Assembly (NCBI RefSeq): GCF_900129905.1
Contig: NZ_FQXG01000005.1
Location: 227,059 to 291,058 of the forward strand
Length of the DNA stretch: 64,000 bases
DNA from: Ferrimonas marina
Lineage (GTDB): Bacteria > Pseudomonadota > Gammaproteobacteria > Enterobacterales > Shewanellaceae
Direction of reading: 5' to 3'
Shown here in pieces: positions 8,940 through 17,065 of this stretch. Numbering within the stretch: the first letter of the stretch is position 1; each line of letters opens with the position of its first letter. Both the position numbers and the translations under genes were made by a program. The notes under the pieces were generated by a model, which saw only the letters and a list, made by a program, of their open reading frames with translations, did no database searches and was not told the DNA's origin.

Positions 8940-11294
8940 ATGCAAACCAAAGCAGTGTCCCAATCGCCTTGCCGCTTTCTTTGGGCCGAGCACTTGTCCC
9001 AAACCGATGGTTTTGGCGAATGCTGTTACAACGAGCTGCTGGCTCACGTCGAAATCCCTAGCAACTACACCAACAAGCGTTCTCTCCCGGCGTTTTTGCC
9101 GTCGCTGGCCAAAGCGAAGACCAAGGAAGCCGTACTGGCAGCGGATGCCCAAACCGCCTTTGTGCTCGACATTGATGACGGCGCAGTGTCGGCAGAAACG
9201 CTTAAGCAGCAGTTGGAGAAGCTCGGCTGTAACTATGCCGCTTACTCCACCTTCTCCAGCACCGAAGAGGCCCCACGGTGGCGAGTCATCCTGCCCCTCG
9301 CGGAGCCAATCCCGGTTGGCGACTGGGTGCAAGGTCAGGAATACCTGGCTAATAAGTACGCAGCCGACCCGTGCTGCGCCCGGATACAACAGCTGAGCTT
9401 CGCGCCCGGCATGCCGCCAAGTGGCCATTACGACTCATGGTCGGTGTCTGACCTGGGGGATCTCGATGCAAAAGGCCAACAATGGGTGCAGCAGGTTCAC
9501 CAGTACCAACAGCACGCCTTTGAACAGGAGCAGGTGCGCTTCGAGCAAACAGCCGCCCCTATCCGATCGACGGACCTCACCTCGGACGGCCTTTTCGAGG
9601 CGATTAAAGCTGCATACCCCCTCGAAGCGGCGCTGACTCAAAACGGGTTTCGCCGTATTGGCTATAAGTACCTGCCGCCGGAGAGCGAGAGTGGAGTAGC
9701 CGGTGTGATGCTGTTCACCGACTCCCAAGCGGGCTTTTGTCACAACAGTAGCTGCCCACTGCACAACGGCGGCGACAGCTTCGACGTGATCGATGTCCTC
9801 CGTCATTACCAGTATGGGGGCTGCATGAAGACCTTGGTCAACGTTGAGCGAGCCAAGCTCCTACCCACCACCAGTGCACGTACTAACAAAGAGGCCGTGA
9901 AAACTGCACCAAAGCCAGAGCAGACGGAGTCCGCCAGCTGTTCCCAGAGTGCTCTATCACCAGTCGGAGCGAATAGCTCAGGCTTGGCGGAGGTTTTTCA
10001 GGCCAGCCAGATTGCACGCTTTGGCGTCGAGGTGGCGAGCAGCGCCCAGTTCCCGGTGCTGAGCAGTGTCATGTCAACGCTGGGTGTCTTCTCGGGCTTG
10101 AGCAGTGCGGTTTACAGCGCACTCTATCCGGATGGCACGCGCCTAAACACGGGCCTGTATGTGGTCGTTGAGCAGCCGCCTTCAGCTGCAAAGTCCCGAG
10201 TGCTGAACAGCGCCACCAGTCCTATTCAAACAGCGGTGCAGGCGCTGAACAAGTCGTGGCGAGATAACGCCGAAGCTTCAGGTGATGACGAACCTGCACG
10301 TTGCTTTCGAGCGTTCGCTACCAACGGCACTGTCGAGGCCATCGAGCAATCCGTCGTGTCCAAGAACAACGGCCACTTCTCGCTGGCCAGCGCAGAACAA
10401 GGGCTCGTTGATGTCTTGCTTGGCAACACCCGAGGCAAAGACCGCCATCAAGACAACGATCTTGTCCTTAAGGGCTTTGGCGGAGAGCACCACTGGTCTC
10501 TGCGCGTCACTCGCTCAGGCTACGAGGGCAAGATCCATGGGGCCATTATCCTTCTGGCACAACCGGGCTCGATGGAGAAGGTGGTAGAGGGCTCCCATGG
10601 TCAAGGTATCGCAGAGCGTTTCTTGTTCGTCTCTGAGCCCAACCTGATTGGCAAGCGTAACTACAGTCATGGGCAGGTTGCCAAGCGCAGCGTGCTGCAA
10701 GATCGTTATGAGCATGGCGTGGAAGGCTTGACCCTCAAACTTGGGCAACTGCCCTCTAACAACCTCGAAGACACCATCCCTCTGGCATTGACCGACGAGA
10801 GCTGGCTCGCCATCCGAGACTACCAACAGCAGATTGAGCCGTTGCTGGCCGATGGGGAGTGCTACAGCCATGGGATCCTGCGCGGAGCGTTCGGGAAGGC
10901 CGATATCCAGATCATCAAGGTCGCGGTCAATCTCTACGTTGCAGAGTCCCTCATGCTTGGCCAGCAACCTAAGTTGGAAATCCCCGTCACCTGGGTAAAA
11001 CAGGCTATTCAGATTGTCGATGCCCTGCTCCGAGACCTTCCCGAACTGCTGGATGAGAAAGGCATCGCAGGCGCAAAAACCGAATGCGAGGCCGTGATGA
11101 GGATGTTCAAGCCGGGTATGGCCATATCGGAGCGGGACGTCATCAAAAGTCGAATAAGAGTGCTCCCGTTTAAAGAGATGACGGGCAACCGCTCAAAGGT
11201 CATTAGACAGGCGCTAGCTCGATGCGTTGCAGCTGGGGATCTAGTGCGTACGGCCGACGCGAACGGGAAGCCTGTCTACTACATGCCGAGGTAA
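8940..11294 (+). CDS. Primase/helicase-like replication protein (PrimPol-like N-terminus, DUF3987-like C-terminus)
   Basis: 784 residues. The first ~170 residues resemble archaeo-eukaryotic-type primase domains of mobile elements: FVLDIDDG for the metal site, APRWRVILPL, and IQQLSFAPGMP. A cysteine/histidine cluster (CHNSSCPLHNGGDSFDVIDVLRHY, ~residue 270) is typical of primase linkers. From ~350 on it matches DUF3987-type ATPases, with a nucleotide-binding loop QPPSAAKSRVL and LAQPGSMEKVV. That loop lacks the usual Gly before Lys. By position and architecture it is the functional counterpart of P4 alpha, the initiator/primase/helicase, and it lies immediately upstream of the iteron region. 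The start is well supported by AAGGAGG at 8930-8936. Confidence 0.8.
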   Translation: MQTKAVSQSPCRFLWAEHLSQTDGFGECCYNELLAHVEIPSNYTNKRSLPAFLPSLAKAKTKEAVLAADAQTAFVLDIDDGAVSAETLKQQLEKLGCNYAAYSTFSSTEEAPRWRVILPLAEPIPVGDWVQGQEYLANKYAADPCCARIQQLSFAPGMPPSGHYDSWSVSDLGDLDAKGQQWVQQVHQYQQHAFEQEQVRFEQTAAPIRSTDLTSDGLFEAIKAAYPLEAALTQNGFRRIGYKYLPPESESGVAGVMLFTDSQAGFCHNSSCPLHNGGDSFDVIDVLRHYQYGGCMKTLVNVERAKLLPTTSARTNKEAVKTAPKPEQTESASCSQSALSPVGANSSGLAEVFQASQIARFGVEVASSAQFPVLSSVMSTLGVFSGLSSAVYSALYPDGTRLNTGLYVVVEQPPSAAKSRVLNSATSPIQTAVQALNKSWRDNAEASGDDEPARCFRAFATNGTVEAIEQSVVSKNNGHFSLASAEQGLVDVLLGNTRGKDRHQDNDLVLKGFGGEHHWSLRVTRSGYEGKIHGAIILLAQPGSMEKVVEGSHGQGIAERFLFVSEPNLIGKRNYSHGQVAKRSVLQDRYEHGVEGLTLKLGQLPSNNLEDTIPLALTDESWLAIRDYQQQIEPLLADGECYSHGILRGAFGKADIQIIKVAVNLYVAESLMLGQQPKLEIPVTWVKQAIQIVDALLRDLPELLDEKGIAGAKTECEAVMRMFKPGMAISERDVIKSRIRVLPFKEMTGNRSKVIRQALARCVAAGDLVRTADANGKPVYYMPR

Positions 11295-11344
11295 AACAAT
11301 CGCCGGTTGCCGTAGCGTGTCGTATGGTGTCGTGCTCATCTGAC

Positions 11345-11390
11345 ATTAAAAAGCCCCCTGCAGGCCCCACTCAAAGGGCAGTGGGGGGCA
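11345..11390 (-). terminator. Possible leftward terminator within the origin region
   Basis: On the reverse strand GCCCCC pairs with GGGGGC and is followed by TTTTT; an inner CCCCACT/AGTGGGG pairing is also possible. It could end the leftward integrase transcript before the primase gene. Loop geometry is long, so this is tentative. Confidence 0.4.
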
Positions 11391-11449
11391 TGTCGTAATT
11401 GTCGTATCGAAGAAAGGGCACACACCCACATCGCTACAGCCAGCACACC

Positions 11450-11483
11450 TACGACATCTACGACATCTACGACATCTACGACA
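11450..11483 (+). repeat. 9-bp tandem repeat, four TACGACA iterons
   Basis: Four TACGACA units start at 11450, 11459, 11468 and 11477, an exact 9-bp period. They form the core of the wider set of ten exact or one-mismatch copies in both orientations between 11318 and 11547. Confidence 0.9.
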
Positions 11484-11783
11484 ATACAGGAGCATCGGGG
11501 GCTTGGGCCTTATCCGCTGCCGGGATCCGCTACGACAGACTACGACCAGTCGGAAAAGCCAAAAAAACCGAGAATTTTCTTAGGCAATATATGAAAAGGG
11601 GGGTACCCCCTCTGGGCGTTTGCACCCTCCCCCTACCCCTTAGCAGCGATCCTTCTCTGCCCCCTTCCTAAGGGCCTTTGCAGATGCCAGACCACAAAAC
11701 GCCCACGCAATGCATTGGCTCTGGCGCAAACACCAACTTCCCCGACACACACCGCGCCAAATTGCAGCCATTTCGTATAGGGT

Positions 11784-13025
11784 TTAAGTGACAACACGAA
11801 GCGCCGCCTGGTTGGTCAGCTCGAACTCGCCACGCTTAGCCCGCTCAATGTGCTTTCCCCACCAGTCCATCATCAACCGGCGACGCTGCAAGTATTCAGC
11901 TCGGTTGTAAGCAGCACGCACTTCGTTGCCATCCATGTGCGCCAATGCGGATTCGATGATGTCTGGTTCAAACCCCTGCTCATTGAGTGTCGTGCTCGCC
12001 AGCGAGCGCAGACCATGGGATACCAGCTCGCCATGGAAGCCTATGCGCTTGAGCGCTTGATTGGCCGTCTGGGTGCTGGCATGCCCGAGGGGATCGCCCC
12101 GCTTGGGGAACACATACTCGCGATGGCCACTGATCGCCTGCATGTCATTGAAGGCATTCAACGCCTGATCCGACAGCGGGATCTTGTGCGCACGCTTCAT
12201 CTTCATGCGCTCTGCGGGAATGACCCAGAGTGCACCTTCTAAATCGACCTCTTCCCAACGGGCTTCTGCCACCTCGTTCGGACGAGTCATCGTGTGCAAC
12301 TGCAGCTCGATCATTAGCCGTGTCTGAGTGGCCAGTGAACCGCCGTGCAGCTTAGCCATCAGCTCTGGAAGGCGCTCTGGGGTCAGGGAGGGCATGTTGC
12401 GTGGCTTAGGGGTTTCAAATGCCTTATTGATACCAGTCAGGTTATTTGCGCCCACATACCCCGCATTTGCTGCGTAGGTCATCAACTGGTTCAGTGCCTG
12501 GCACAAGCGTTTTACGGTTTCCAAGGTCCCAGCAGCCTCAATCGGACGCAAGACCTTGATGACCTCTTGGCGAGTCAGCTCCGTGATGGGCCGCTTACCC
12601 AATGCAGGCAATACATGCAGCTCCAGCCGACGCCAAATCTTGTCCGCTTGCTGCTCAGAGACCTGAGTCCGTTTTACCTTGAGCCATTCCTCACCGATGG
12701 CCTCGAGCGTGCTCAGCTTCGATTGGCACTTCGCCAGCAGCTCCTCAGCTTTGTTCTCGACGGGGTCAATGCCATTGGCCAGAAGTCGCTTGGCTTCTGC
12801 GGCACGCTCACGCGCATCCGCTAAAGACACCTCCGGGTAGCCGCCCAACCCAAGATTGGTGCGCTTTTTGGTATATGGCTTGGCGTAGTTCAGCAGCCAG
12901 CGTTTCGAGCCCGTGTTACTAACACGCAGCATCAAGCCACCACCATCGGCCAGATTGTACTGCTTGCCCGTCGCCTTGGCGTTCTTAACTGCCGTAGCCG
13001 TAAGGGGATTTACTTTCCTTGCCAT
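11784..13025 (-). CDS. int: P4-type tyrosine integrase
   Basis: 413 residues from the chosen start MARKVNPLTATAV. It carries the usual N-terminal arm-binding domain of prophage P4 integrases (NLADGGGLMLRVSNTGSKRWLLNY), the core-binding domain, and the catalytic set: the first Arg in TRPNEVAEARW, HGLRS, HMDGNEVRAAYNR with the box III His, and a nucleophile Tyr in AAYNRAEYL. It recombines the element at the attachment site. The gene lies next to tRNA-Ile2 and points away from it, the standard island arrangement. An upstream ATG at 13046 is open but lies inside the inverted-repeat region, so 13025 is preferred. Confidence 0.95.
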   Translation of the reverse strand: MARKVNPLTATAVKNAKATGKQYNLADGGGLMLRVSNTGSKRWLLNYAKPYTKKRTNLGLGGYPEVSLADARERAAEAKRLLANGIDPVENKAEELLAKCQSKLSTLEAIGEEWLKVKRTQVSEQQADKIWRRLELHVLPALGKRPITELTRQEVIKVLRPIEAAGTLETVKRLCQALNQLMTYAANAGYVGANNLTGINKAFETPKPRNMPSLTPERLPELMAKLHGGSLATQTRLMIELQLHTMTRPNEVAEARWEEVDLEGALWVIPAERMKMKRAHKIPLSDQALNAFNDMQAISGHREYVFPKRGDPLGHASTQTANQALKRIGFHGELVSHGLRSLASTTLNEQGFEPDIIESALAHMDGNEVRAAYNRAEYLQRRRLMMDWWGKHIERAKRGEFELTNQAALRVVT

Positions 13026-13082
13026 TTTAGTAACACGACCTCGCAACCCTGGGTGCTCGTGTTACATACCGTGTTACTAAAA
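13025..13082. promoter_or_regulatory. Inverted and direct repeats at the integrase start
   Basis: TTTTAGTAACACG (13025-13037) and its exact complement CGTGTTACTAAAA (13070-13082) form a perfect 13-bp inverted repeat with a 32-bp spacer. A third copy of the core CGTGTTAC sits at 13058-13065. The left arm touches the integrase start codon. The layout suits an operator for integrase autoregulation or AlpA control, or arm-type integrase sites. Confidence 0.65.
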
Positions 13083-13120
13083 AGGCCGGATGTCAATGAA
13101 AGCCATGGGACGGCAGCGGA

Positions 13121-13162
13121 AAGAAAAAAGCCCCAAAACACTGTTTATCAATGCTTTGGGGC
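13121..13162 (-). terminator. Terminator downstream of tRNA-Ile2
   Basis: GCCCCAAA (13130-13137) pairs with TTTGGGGC (13155-13162). On the reverse strand the hairpin is followed by TTTTTTCTT, so it terminates the leftward tRNA transcript. It lies between the tRNA 3' end and the integrase. Confidence 0.75.
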
Positions 13163-13201
13163 TTGATGCGTTGTCTGGTCAAATCTGACAACGTCCTAAT
13201 A

Positions 13202-13278
13202 TGGTGGCCCCTGAGGGACTTGAACCCGCGACCAAGCGATTATGAGTCGCCTGCTCTAACCAACTGAGCTAAGGGGCC
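13202..13278 (-). tRNA. tRNA-Ile2 (anticodon CAU, lysidine type)
   Basis: 77 nt including an encoded CCA. The acceptor stem GGCCCCT/AGGGGCC, a D arm with AGTTGGTTA, anticodon loop CTCATAA and T loop TTCAAGT are all readable on the reverse strand. The anticodon is CAT, but the body, above all the GGCCCCT acceptor stem and GGCGA/TCGCT anticodon stem, matches the E. coli ileX type rather than tRNA-Met. It should therefore be an isoleucine tRNA read with lysidine at the wobble base. The T stem GCGGG/CCCTC contains one C-T mispair. It is the likely integration site of the island on its left. Confidence 0.88.
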
Positions 13279-13336
13279 TGAAACTGATGGGCCAGCGTTA
13301 CGCTGACACTGCGGGCCGGGGCCCGACGAGATGGCA

Positions 13337-13365
13337 AGTATACTCAAGCCCCAAGCCAGTGTCAT
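13337..13365 (-). promoter_or_regulatory. Promoter of tRNA-Ile2
   Basis: On the reverse strand ATGACA (13365-13360) is separated by exactly 17 bp from TATACT (13342-13337), a near-consensus sigma-70 promoter. A GC-rich discriminator (CGTCGGGCCC), typical of stringently controlled stable RNA, follows about 50 bp ahead of the tRNA. Confidence 0.7.
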
Positions 13366-13488
13366 CCCTGCAGCCAGGGGCCAGACTCGGTTCCAATTCA
13401 ACTGCTTAAGTTTTGTTCCCGTGGTGTGAAATGAGATGCCGTGCCGTTCGGTCTTTTGAGGCGACATTCACCACTGGAAGGTAACTTC

Positions 13489-14124
13489 ATGTTGTTCAAA
13501 TCCTTATTGGCCGGCCTGCTGGCTCTTAGCACCCTGGCCCCTGCCCTGGCCGATAACGCTCCGCGCCAAACCCAACCCGCCGCCAGCCCGGAGGCGGTAT
13601 CACCACTGCTCAATGGCATGGCGGTGCCCGCCATCGAGGTACAAAACAGCGATGGCGACGCGGTGTCGCTCAATGGCCTGCTGCAGGGTAAGCGCTCACT
13701 GGTGCTGTTCTACCGCGGTGGCTGGTGCCCCTACTGCAACGCCCAGTTGGCTGGGCTGCAGGAGATTGAGAAGGAGCTGGCTGAGCTGAACATCCAGGTG
13801 TTGGCGCTGGCACCGGAGCCGCCGGAGAAGCTCAAAGAGGGCGAAGGCAAGGGCAACTACACCCTACTGTCGGATCGTAACCTCGAGGCCAGCTATGGCT
13901 TTGGCCTGGCCTACACCCTGGATAAGGGCACCAGCGGCAAGTACAAGGCACGCTTTGGCGCCGACCGAATGAAGCAGGATGCCCAAAAACTGGTGGTGCT
14001 GCCTGCGCCGGCCGCCTACCTGGTGGATGAGAAGGGACTGGTGCAGTTCTCCTATGTGAACCCCAACTACCGGGTGCGGGTGTCGCCGCAGCTGCTGCTG
14101 ACCGCTGCCCAGCTGATGGAGTAA
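13489..14124 (+). CDS. Exported AhpC/TSA-type thiol peroxidase/redoxin protein
   Basis: 211 residues from the ATG at 13489, which has AAGG upstream and opens with a signal peptide (MLFKSLLAGLLALSTLAPALA). The mature part has a thioredoxin fold: LVLFYRGGWCPYCNAQLAGL with a CPYC pair, then VLALAPEPPEK, and a cis-proline-like LPAPAAYLVDEKG. Proteins of this kind reduce peroxides or protein thiols; the substrate is not evident. It stands alone beside the tRNA, outside the island. Confidence 0.8.
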   Translation: MLFKSLLAGLLALSTLAPALADNAPRQTQPAASPEAVSPLLNGMAVPAIEVQNSDGDAVSLNGLLQGKRSLVLFYRGGWCPYCNAQLAGLQEIEKELAELNIQVLALAPEPPEKLKEGEGKGNYTLLSDRNLEASYGFGLAYTLDKGTSGKYKARFGADRMKQDAQKLVVLPAPAAYLVDEKGLVQFSYVNPNYRVRVSPQLLLTAAQLME

Positions 14125-14271
14125 AGTTCATCGAGCAACAGGTCGCGGAGTAGCAATTCATGGCGGCGCCTGCCGCGCCGCCAGATTCGCGGTTCATGAG
14201 GGCCAACACGGGGCACTTTGGGCCAAGGTGGTATACCAGTAGGGCCCTTTGGCTACTTTCGGAGTGTCATC

Positions 14272-14433
14272 ATGTTGGTCCGAACTTCCATTACCGCTAT
14301 TACCGCGTTTTCCCTGATTGCCCTGGGCTACCTGCTCAAGGACTTCACCAACTCCTACCTCACCTGCGGCCTCTATATCGGCATCGGCGGCATCATCACC
14401 CTATCGGTGTGGGACGAGTTCGCCCCGGAGTGA
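14272..14433 (+). CDS. Small membrane protein, hypothetical
   Basis: 53 residues starting at 14272 with GGAG 7 bases upstream. Two short hydrophobic stretches (SITAITAFSLIALGYLL and LTCGLYIGIGGIITLSVW) suggest a small inner-membrane protein. No family recognised. The good ribosome-binding site and position between two real genes favour it being translated. Confidence 0.5.
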   Translation: MLVRTSITAITAFSLIALGYLLKDFTNSYLTCGLYIGIGGIITLSVWDEFAPE

Positions 14434-14500
14434 GCTTGCTTGCCGCTGGTGTGCTGGGCTGCTATCCCTAGGCAGTCACTGTTGGCCACACGGAGCGCCC

Positions 14501-14926
14501 ATGAGCCAGTTCAAACCCCACGGGGTGCCTACCCTGATGCCCTACCTGATGGCGAAGGACGTCCAGCAGGCGATCGACTTCTACCATGCGGCCTTTGGCT
14601 TTGAGTTGGCTGATCAGCCGATGGAGGAGAACGGGGTGTTGCAGCACGCCGAGATGACCTTCGGCGAGGCCCGCATCATGATGGGCCGCGAAGGCGCCTG
14701 GGAGAGCAAGGCACAAAGCCCCGCCAGCAGTGGTATCGAGCAGGGCACCGGGTTATACCTCTACTGCGAAGATGTCGACGCCCACTGCGAGCAGGCTCGT
14801 CGGGCCGGCGCCGAGATCACCCTAGAGGTGGACAACATGTTCTGGGGCGATCGCATGTACGCGGTGAAAGACAACGACGGCTACCGCTGGAGCTTCGCCA
14901 CCTGGCCTGGCGACCAGGAAAGCTAA
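14501..14926 (+). CDS. VOC-family (glyoxalase/PhnB-like) protein
   Basis: 141 residues starting at 14501 behind CGGAG. PYLMAKDVQQAIDFYHAAFGFEL is the classic first half of a VOC module, and DPDGYRW-type residues (KDNDGYRWSFATWP) end the second half. GLYLYCEDVDAHCEQARRAGAEI is the linking strand. The sequence is closest to PhnB/3-demethylubiquinone-like members, which often bind small ligands without a known reaction. Confidence 0.85.
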   Translation: MSQFKPHGVPTLMPYLMAKDVQQAIDFYHAAFGFELADQPMEENGVLQHAEMTFGEARIMMGREGAWESKAQSPASSGIEQGTGLYLYCEDVDAHCEQARRAGAEITLEVDNMFWGDRMYAVKDNDGYRWSFATWPGDQES

Positions 14927-14995
14927 CGTTGCCCTAATCCCTGCCCAGCCTCGCCCTTGCGCGGCTGCCGAGGACCTGAACTGGTGCCGGCCAGC

Positions 14996-17065
14996 CTAGA
15001 GTGCCGTTGGCTCCAGCGGCGCGATGGCCATGATGTTGGCCTCGCGCCGGCCCAGCCGGGTTAGCAGCAATTGGCCCTGGTTATCCTGTGACAGACTGCG
15101 GTGGATCTTAACGCTGCCGCGCTCAAAAAGCTGCAACACCTCCTCTCCCTCTGGCCACCAGCGCACCAACTCATCCTGTTCGCTGCCGCGACGCAGGTAG
15201 ATCAGGCCCTCGTCGGTGAGCAGCCAATTGCCCCAATCGTCCACCGCCAGCCCTTCTATCAGCTTGCGTTTGGGCTCATTCGCCCCTTTCAGCCACAGCC
15301 CAGGCTCGTTGAGACGGGTGTAATAAAGCCGCCCCTCGCCATCCTGGCGGGCAAACACCCCGCCTTGCTCGGTCAATGGGGTTAATTGGCCGGAGTCCAG
15401 CTCCAGCCGCCAGATCTGCCAGCTACCGCTGCGGTTGCTGGCCATCACCAGGCTTTGGCCATCGGCGCTCCATTGCGGGTTGCGATACAGATGCTCATCC
15501 TGCAGCAGAACCTGCCGCTGCTCCCGGGCCAGATCAAACAGCACCAGCCGGGTGGCCTTGCCCTTGACCGTTACCGCCGCCACCAACTGCTGGCCATCCA
15601 GCGACCAGGCGGGCAGATCCGGCAGCCCCTCTTTGTTGGTTAAGGGGCGAGCCGAGCGACCATCGCTCTGGGCCAGCCAGATCTCAAACTGACCGCTGCG
15701 GTTGGAGAGAAAGGCCATCTGGCTGCCATCGGGCGAGAGGGCGGCAAACAGGTCACGGCCGGCAGACTCAATGTTGTTGTGCCGCTCACCCTGCCACAAC
15801 TGCAGGTATTCCAGCGAGGCATGGCGAACATAGGCGTAGTGGCCGGGCTGGGCCAGGGCCTCGATATTAAACGGAGTCATGTCCCGCACCATCGGCTGGA
15901 TATGGCCGGTGGTCAGGGTCAGCTGCCACAGGCTATGGTCACCGTCACGCATGGAGTTGAACACCAGGGCGCTGTCGTCCCGGCTCCAGGTCAGGCCATG
16001 GATAGAGGCGCGATCCTGGGTCAACTGGCGTTCGCGGCCAGTGAGGTCGACGGTAAACAGCTCCGCCTGGTAGCCGCCCTGGTAGCGTATAAAGGCCAAT
16101 CGGTCTTCGGTGTGGGCCCAGGCCAGCTGGTTGTCCTGCTGGCCGGATTGGGGCTGGCTCAGCTGGCGCCGCTCATGGCTTTCCAGGTCATACAGGAACA
16201 CCGCGCTGTGGTCCTGCTGCGGCACCTTGTCGATCATCGCCAGGTAGCGGCCGGAGGGTGACCAGTCCAGCACCTTGTGGAAGCGATTGAGCACGCAGGT
16301 GCCCACCCGGCTCTCCTCCAGGGTATCCAGCGGCTTTATCCACACATCGCACTGGCCGCTGTCGTTCTCACGGACAAAAGCCAAACGGCGACCGTCCGGC
16401 GACCAGGCCGGGCTGGCCTCGGCGTGGCGGCTAAAGCTCACCTGGCGCAACGGCGCCTCGGGCTGATGCAGATCCTGGATGAAGATCCGGGCCGGCTCGT
16501 TGTGGCGCTCCCACATAAAGGCCAGGTAACGGCCATCCGGCGACAACGCTGGATTCTCCTCCACCCCCTCCAGGTAGGTGATAGGACTGGGTTTGCCGTA
16601 ACGCAGCGCCTCGGGCTGCGGGCTTGGCAGATACCAGGCCAGCACCGCCAGCACCGTTAAGCCGGCCACCAGTCCCCATTGGCGCAGATCCGCCCCCAGT
16701 TGAATCCGTTTCGGCTTATCCGGCACCACGTCTTTATTCAGCATGGTCACCGGCAGCAGCAGCTGGTAGCCGGTCTTGGCGATGGTCTTAATCACCTCCT
16801 GGTCGCCATCCGCCAGCAACTTGCGAAGCTGGTAGATGGCGTTGGTGATACCCCGGTTGCCCACCGCGGTGTTGCCATCCCAGATCGCCTCAATCAAGGC
16901 CTCCCGGCTGACGGTCTGGCCATGGCTTTGTACCAGCAGCAGCAACACCTCAAATACCTTGCGTGGCAGGGTCTCTTGCTGGCTTTGGCCGTCGGCCTCC
17001 CGGCTCAATGACAGTTCTGACGTGACGATGTGCCAATCGCCAACCCGATACTCTTCATGCCCCAT
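14996..17065 (-). CDS. CadC-like membrane regulator: winged helix, one TM, TolB-type beta-propeller
   Basis: 689 residues from MGHEEYRVGDW (AAGGA upstream). Residues ~1-105 are an OmpR/CadC-type winged helix (LPRKVFEVLLLLVQSHGQTVSREALIEAIW, GITNAIYQLRKLL, KTGYQLLLPV). A single TM segment follows near 130-148 (WGLVAGLTVLAVLAWYL). The remainder is a PD40/TolB-like propeller with repeats such as NPALSPDGRYLAFMWE, SPAWSPDGRRLAFVRE, and QWSADGQSLVMASNRSG, expected in the periplasm. Such proteins sense an external signal and bind DNA from the membrane. It is transcribed away from the two subtilase genes, its likely targets by position. Confidence 0.88.
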   Translation of the reverse strand: MGHEEYRVGDWHIVTSELSLSREADGQSQQETLPRKVFEVLLLLVQSHGQTVSREALIEAIWDGNTAVGNRGITNAIYQLRKLLADGDQEVIKTIAKTGYQLLLPVTMLNKDVVPDKPKRIQLGADLRQWGLVAGLTVLAVLAWYLPSPQPEALRYGKPSPITYLEGVEENPALSPDGRYLAFMWERHNEPARIFIQDLHQPEAPLRQVSFSRHAEASPAWSPDGRRLAFVRENDSGQCDVWIKPLDTLEESRVGTCVLNRFHKVLDWSPSGRYLAMIDKVPQQDHSAVFLYDLESHERRQLSQPQSGQQDNQLAWAHTEDRLAFIRYQGGYQAELFTVDLTGRERQLTQDRASIHGLTWSRDDSALVFNSMRDGDHSLWQLTLTTGHIQPMVRDMTPFNIEALAQPGHYAYVRHASLEYLQLWQGERHNNIESAGRDLFAALSPDGSQMAFLSNRSGQFEIWLAQSDGRSARPLTNKEGLPDLPAWSLDGQQLVAAVTVKGKATRLVLFDLAREQRQVLLQDEHLYRNPQWSADGQSLVMASNRSGSWQIWRLELDSGQLTPLTEQGGVFARQDGEGRLYYTRLNEPGLWLKGANEPKRKLIEGLAVDDWGNWLLTDEGLIYLRRGSEQDELVRWWPEGEEVLQLFERGSVKIHRSLSQDNQGQLLLTRLGRREANIMAIAPLEPTAL

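Larger units (their letters stand above)
11295..11783. other. Candidate replication origin of the island (iterons plus AT-rich tract)
   Basis: A non-coding stretch between the primase and integrase genes. It holds exact TGTCGTA at 11318, 11391 and 11400, and exact TACGACA at 11450, 11459, 11468, 11477 and 11531; a one-base variant lies at 11328 (TGTCGTG) and another at 11541 (TACGACC). Four of the copies form a strict 9-bp tandem (TACGACATC). An A/T-rich tract (11557-11597, AAAAAAACCGAGAATTTTC-like) and a GGGGGTACCCCC palindrome (11599-11610) follow. In P4 the origin and cis region lie beside the alpha gene and carry short iterons bound by it; by analogy this region may be the origin. Binding by integrase or AlpA is the alternative. 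Confidence 0.55.

Noticed and set aside
11399..11671. 90-codon open frame containing an IYD repeat
   Set aside because: The repeat is the translation of the 9-bp iterons; no ribosome-binding site and no protein-like composition.
13026..13046. Integrase start at 13046
   Set aside because: It would put the operator-like repeat in coding sequence and add MRGRVTK ahead of the family-typical MARKVNPLTATAVKNAK start.
13202..13278. tRNA-Met call from the CAT anticodon
   Set aside because: Body sequence matches the tRNA-Ile2 (ileX) type, so lysidine-modified isoleucine tRNA is preferred.
14930..14995. Possible terminator after the VOC gene
   Set aside because: GC-rich but without a convincing stem and T run.
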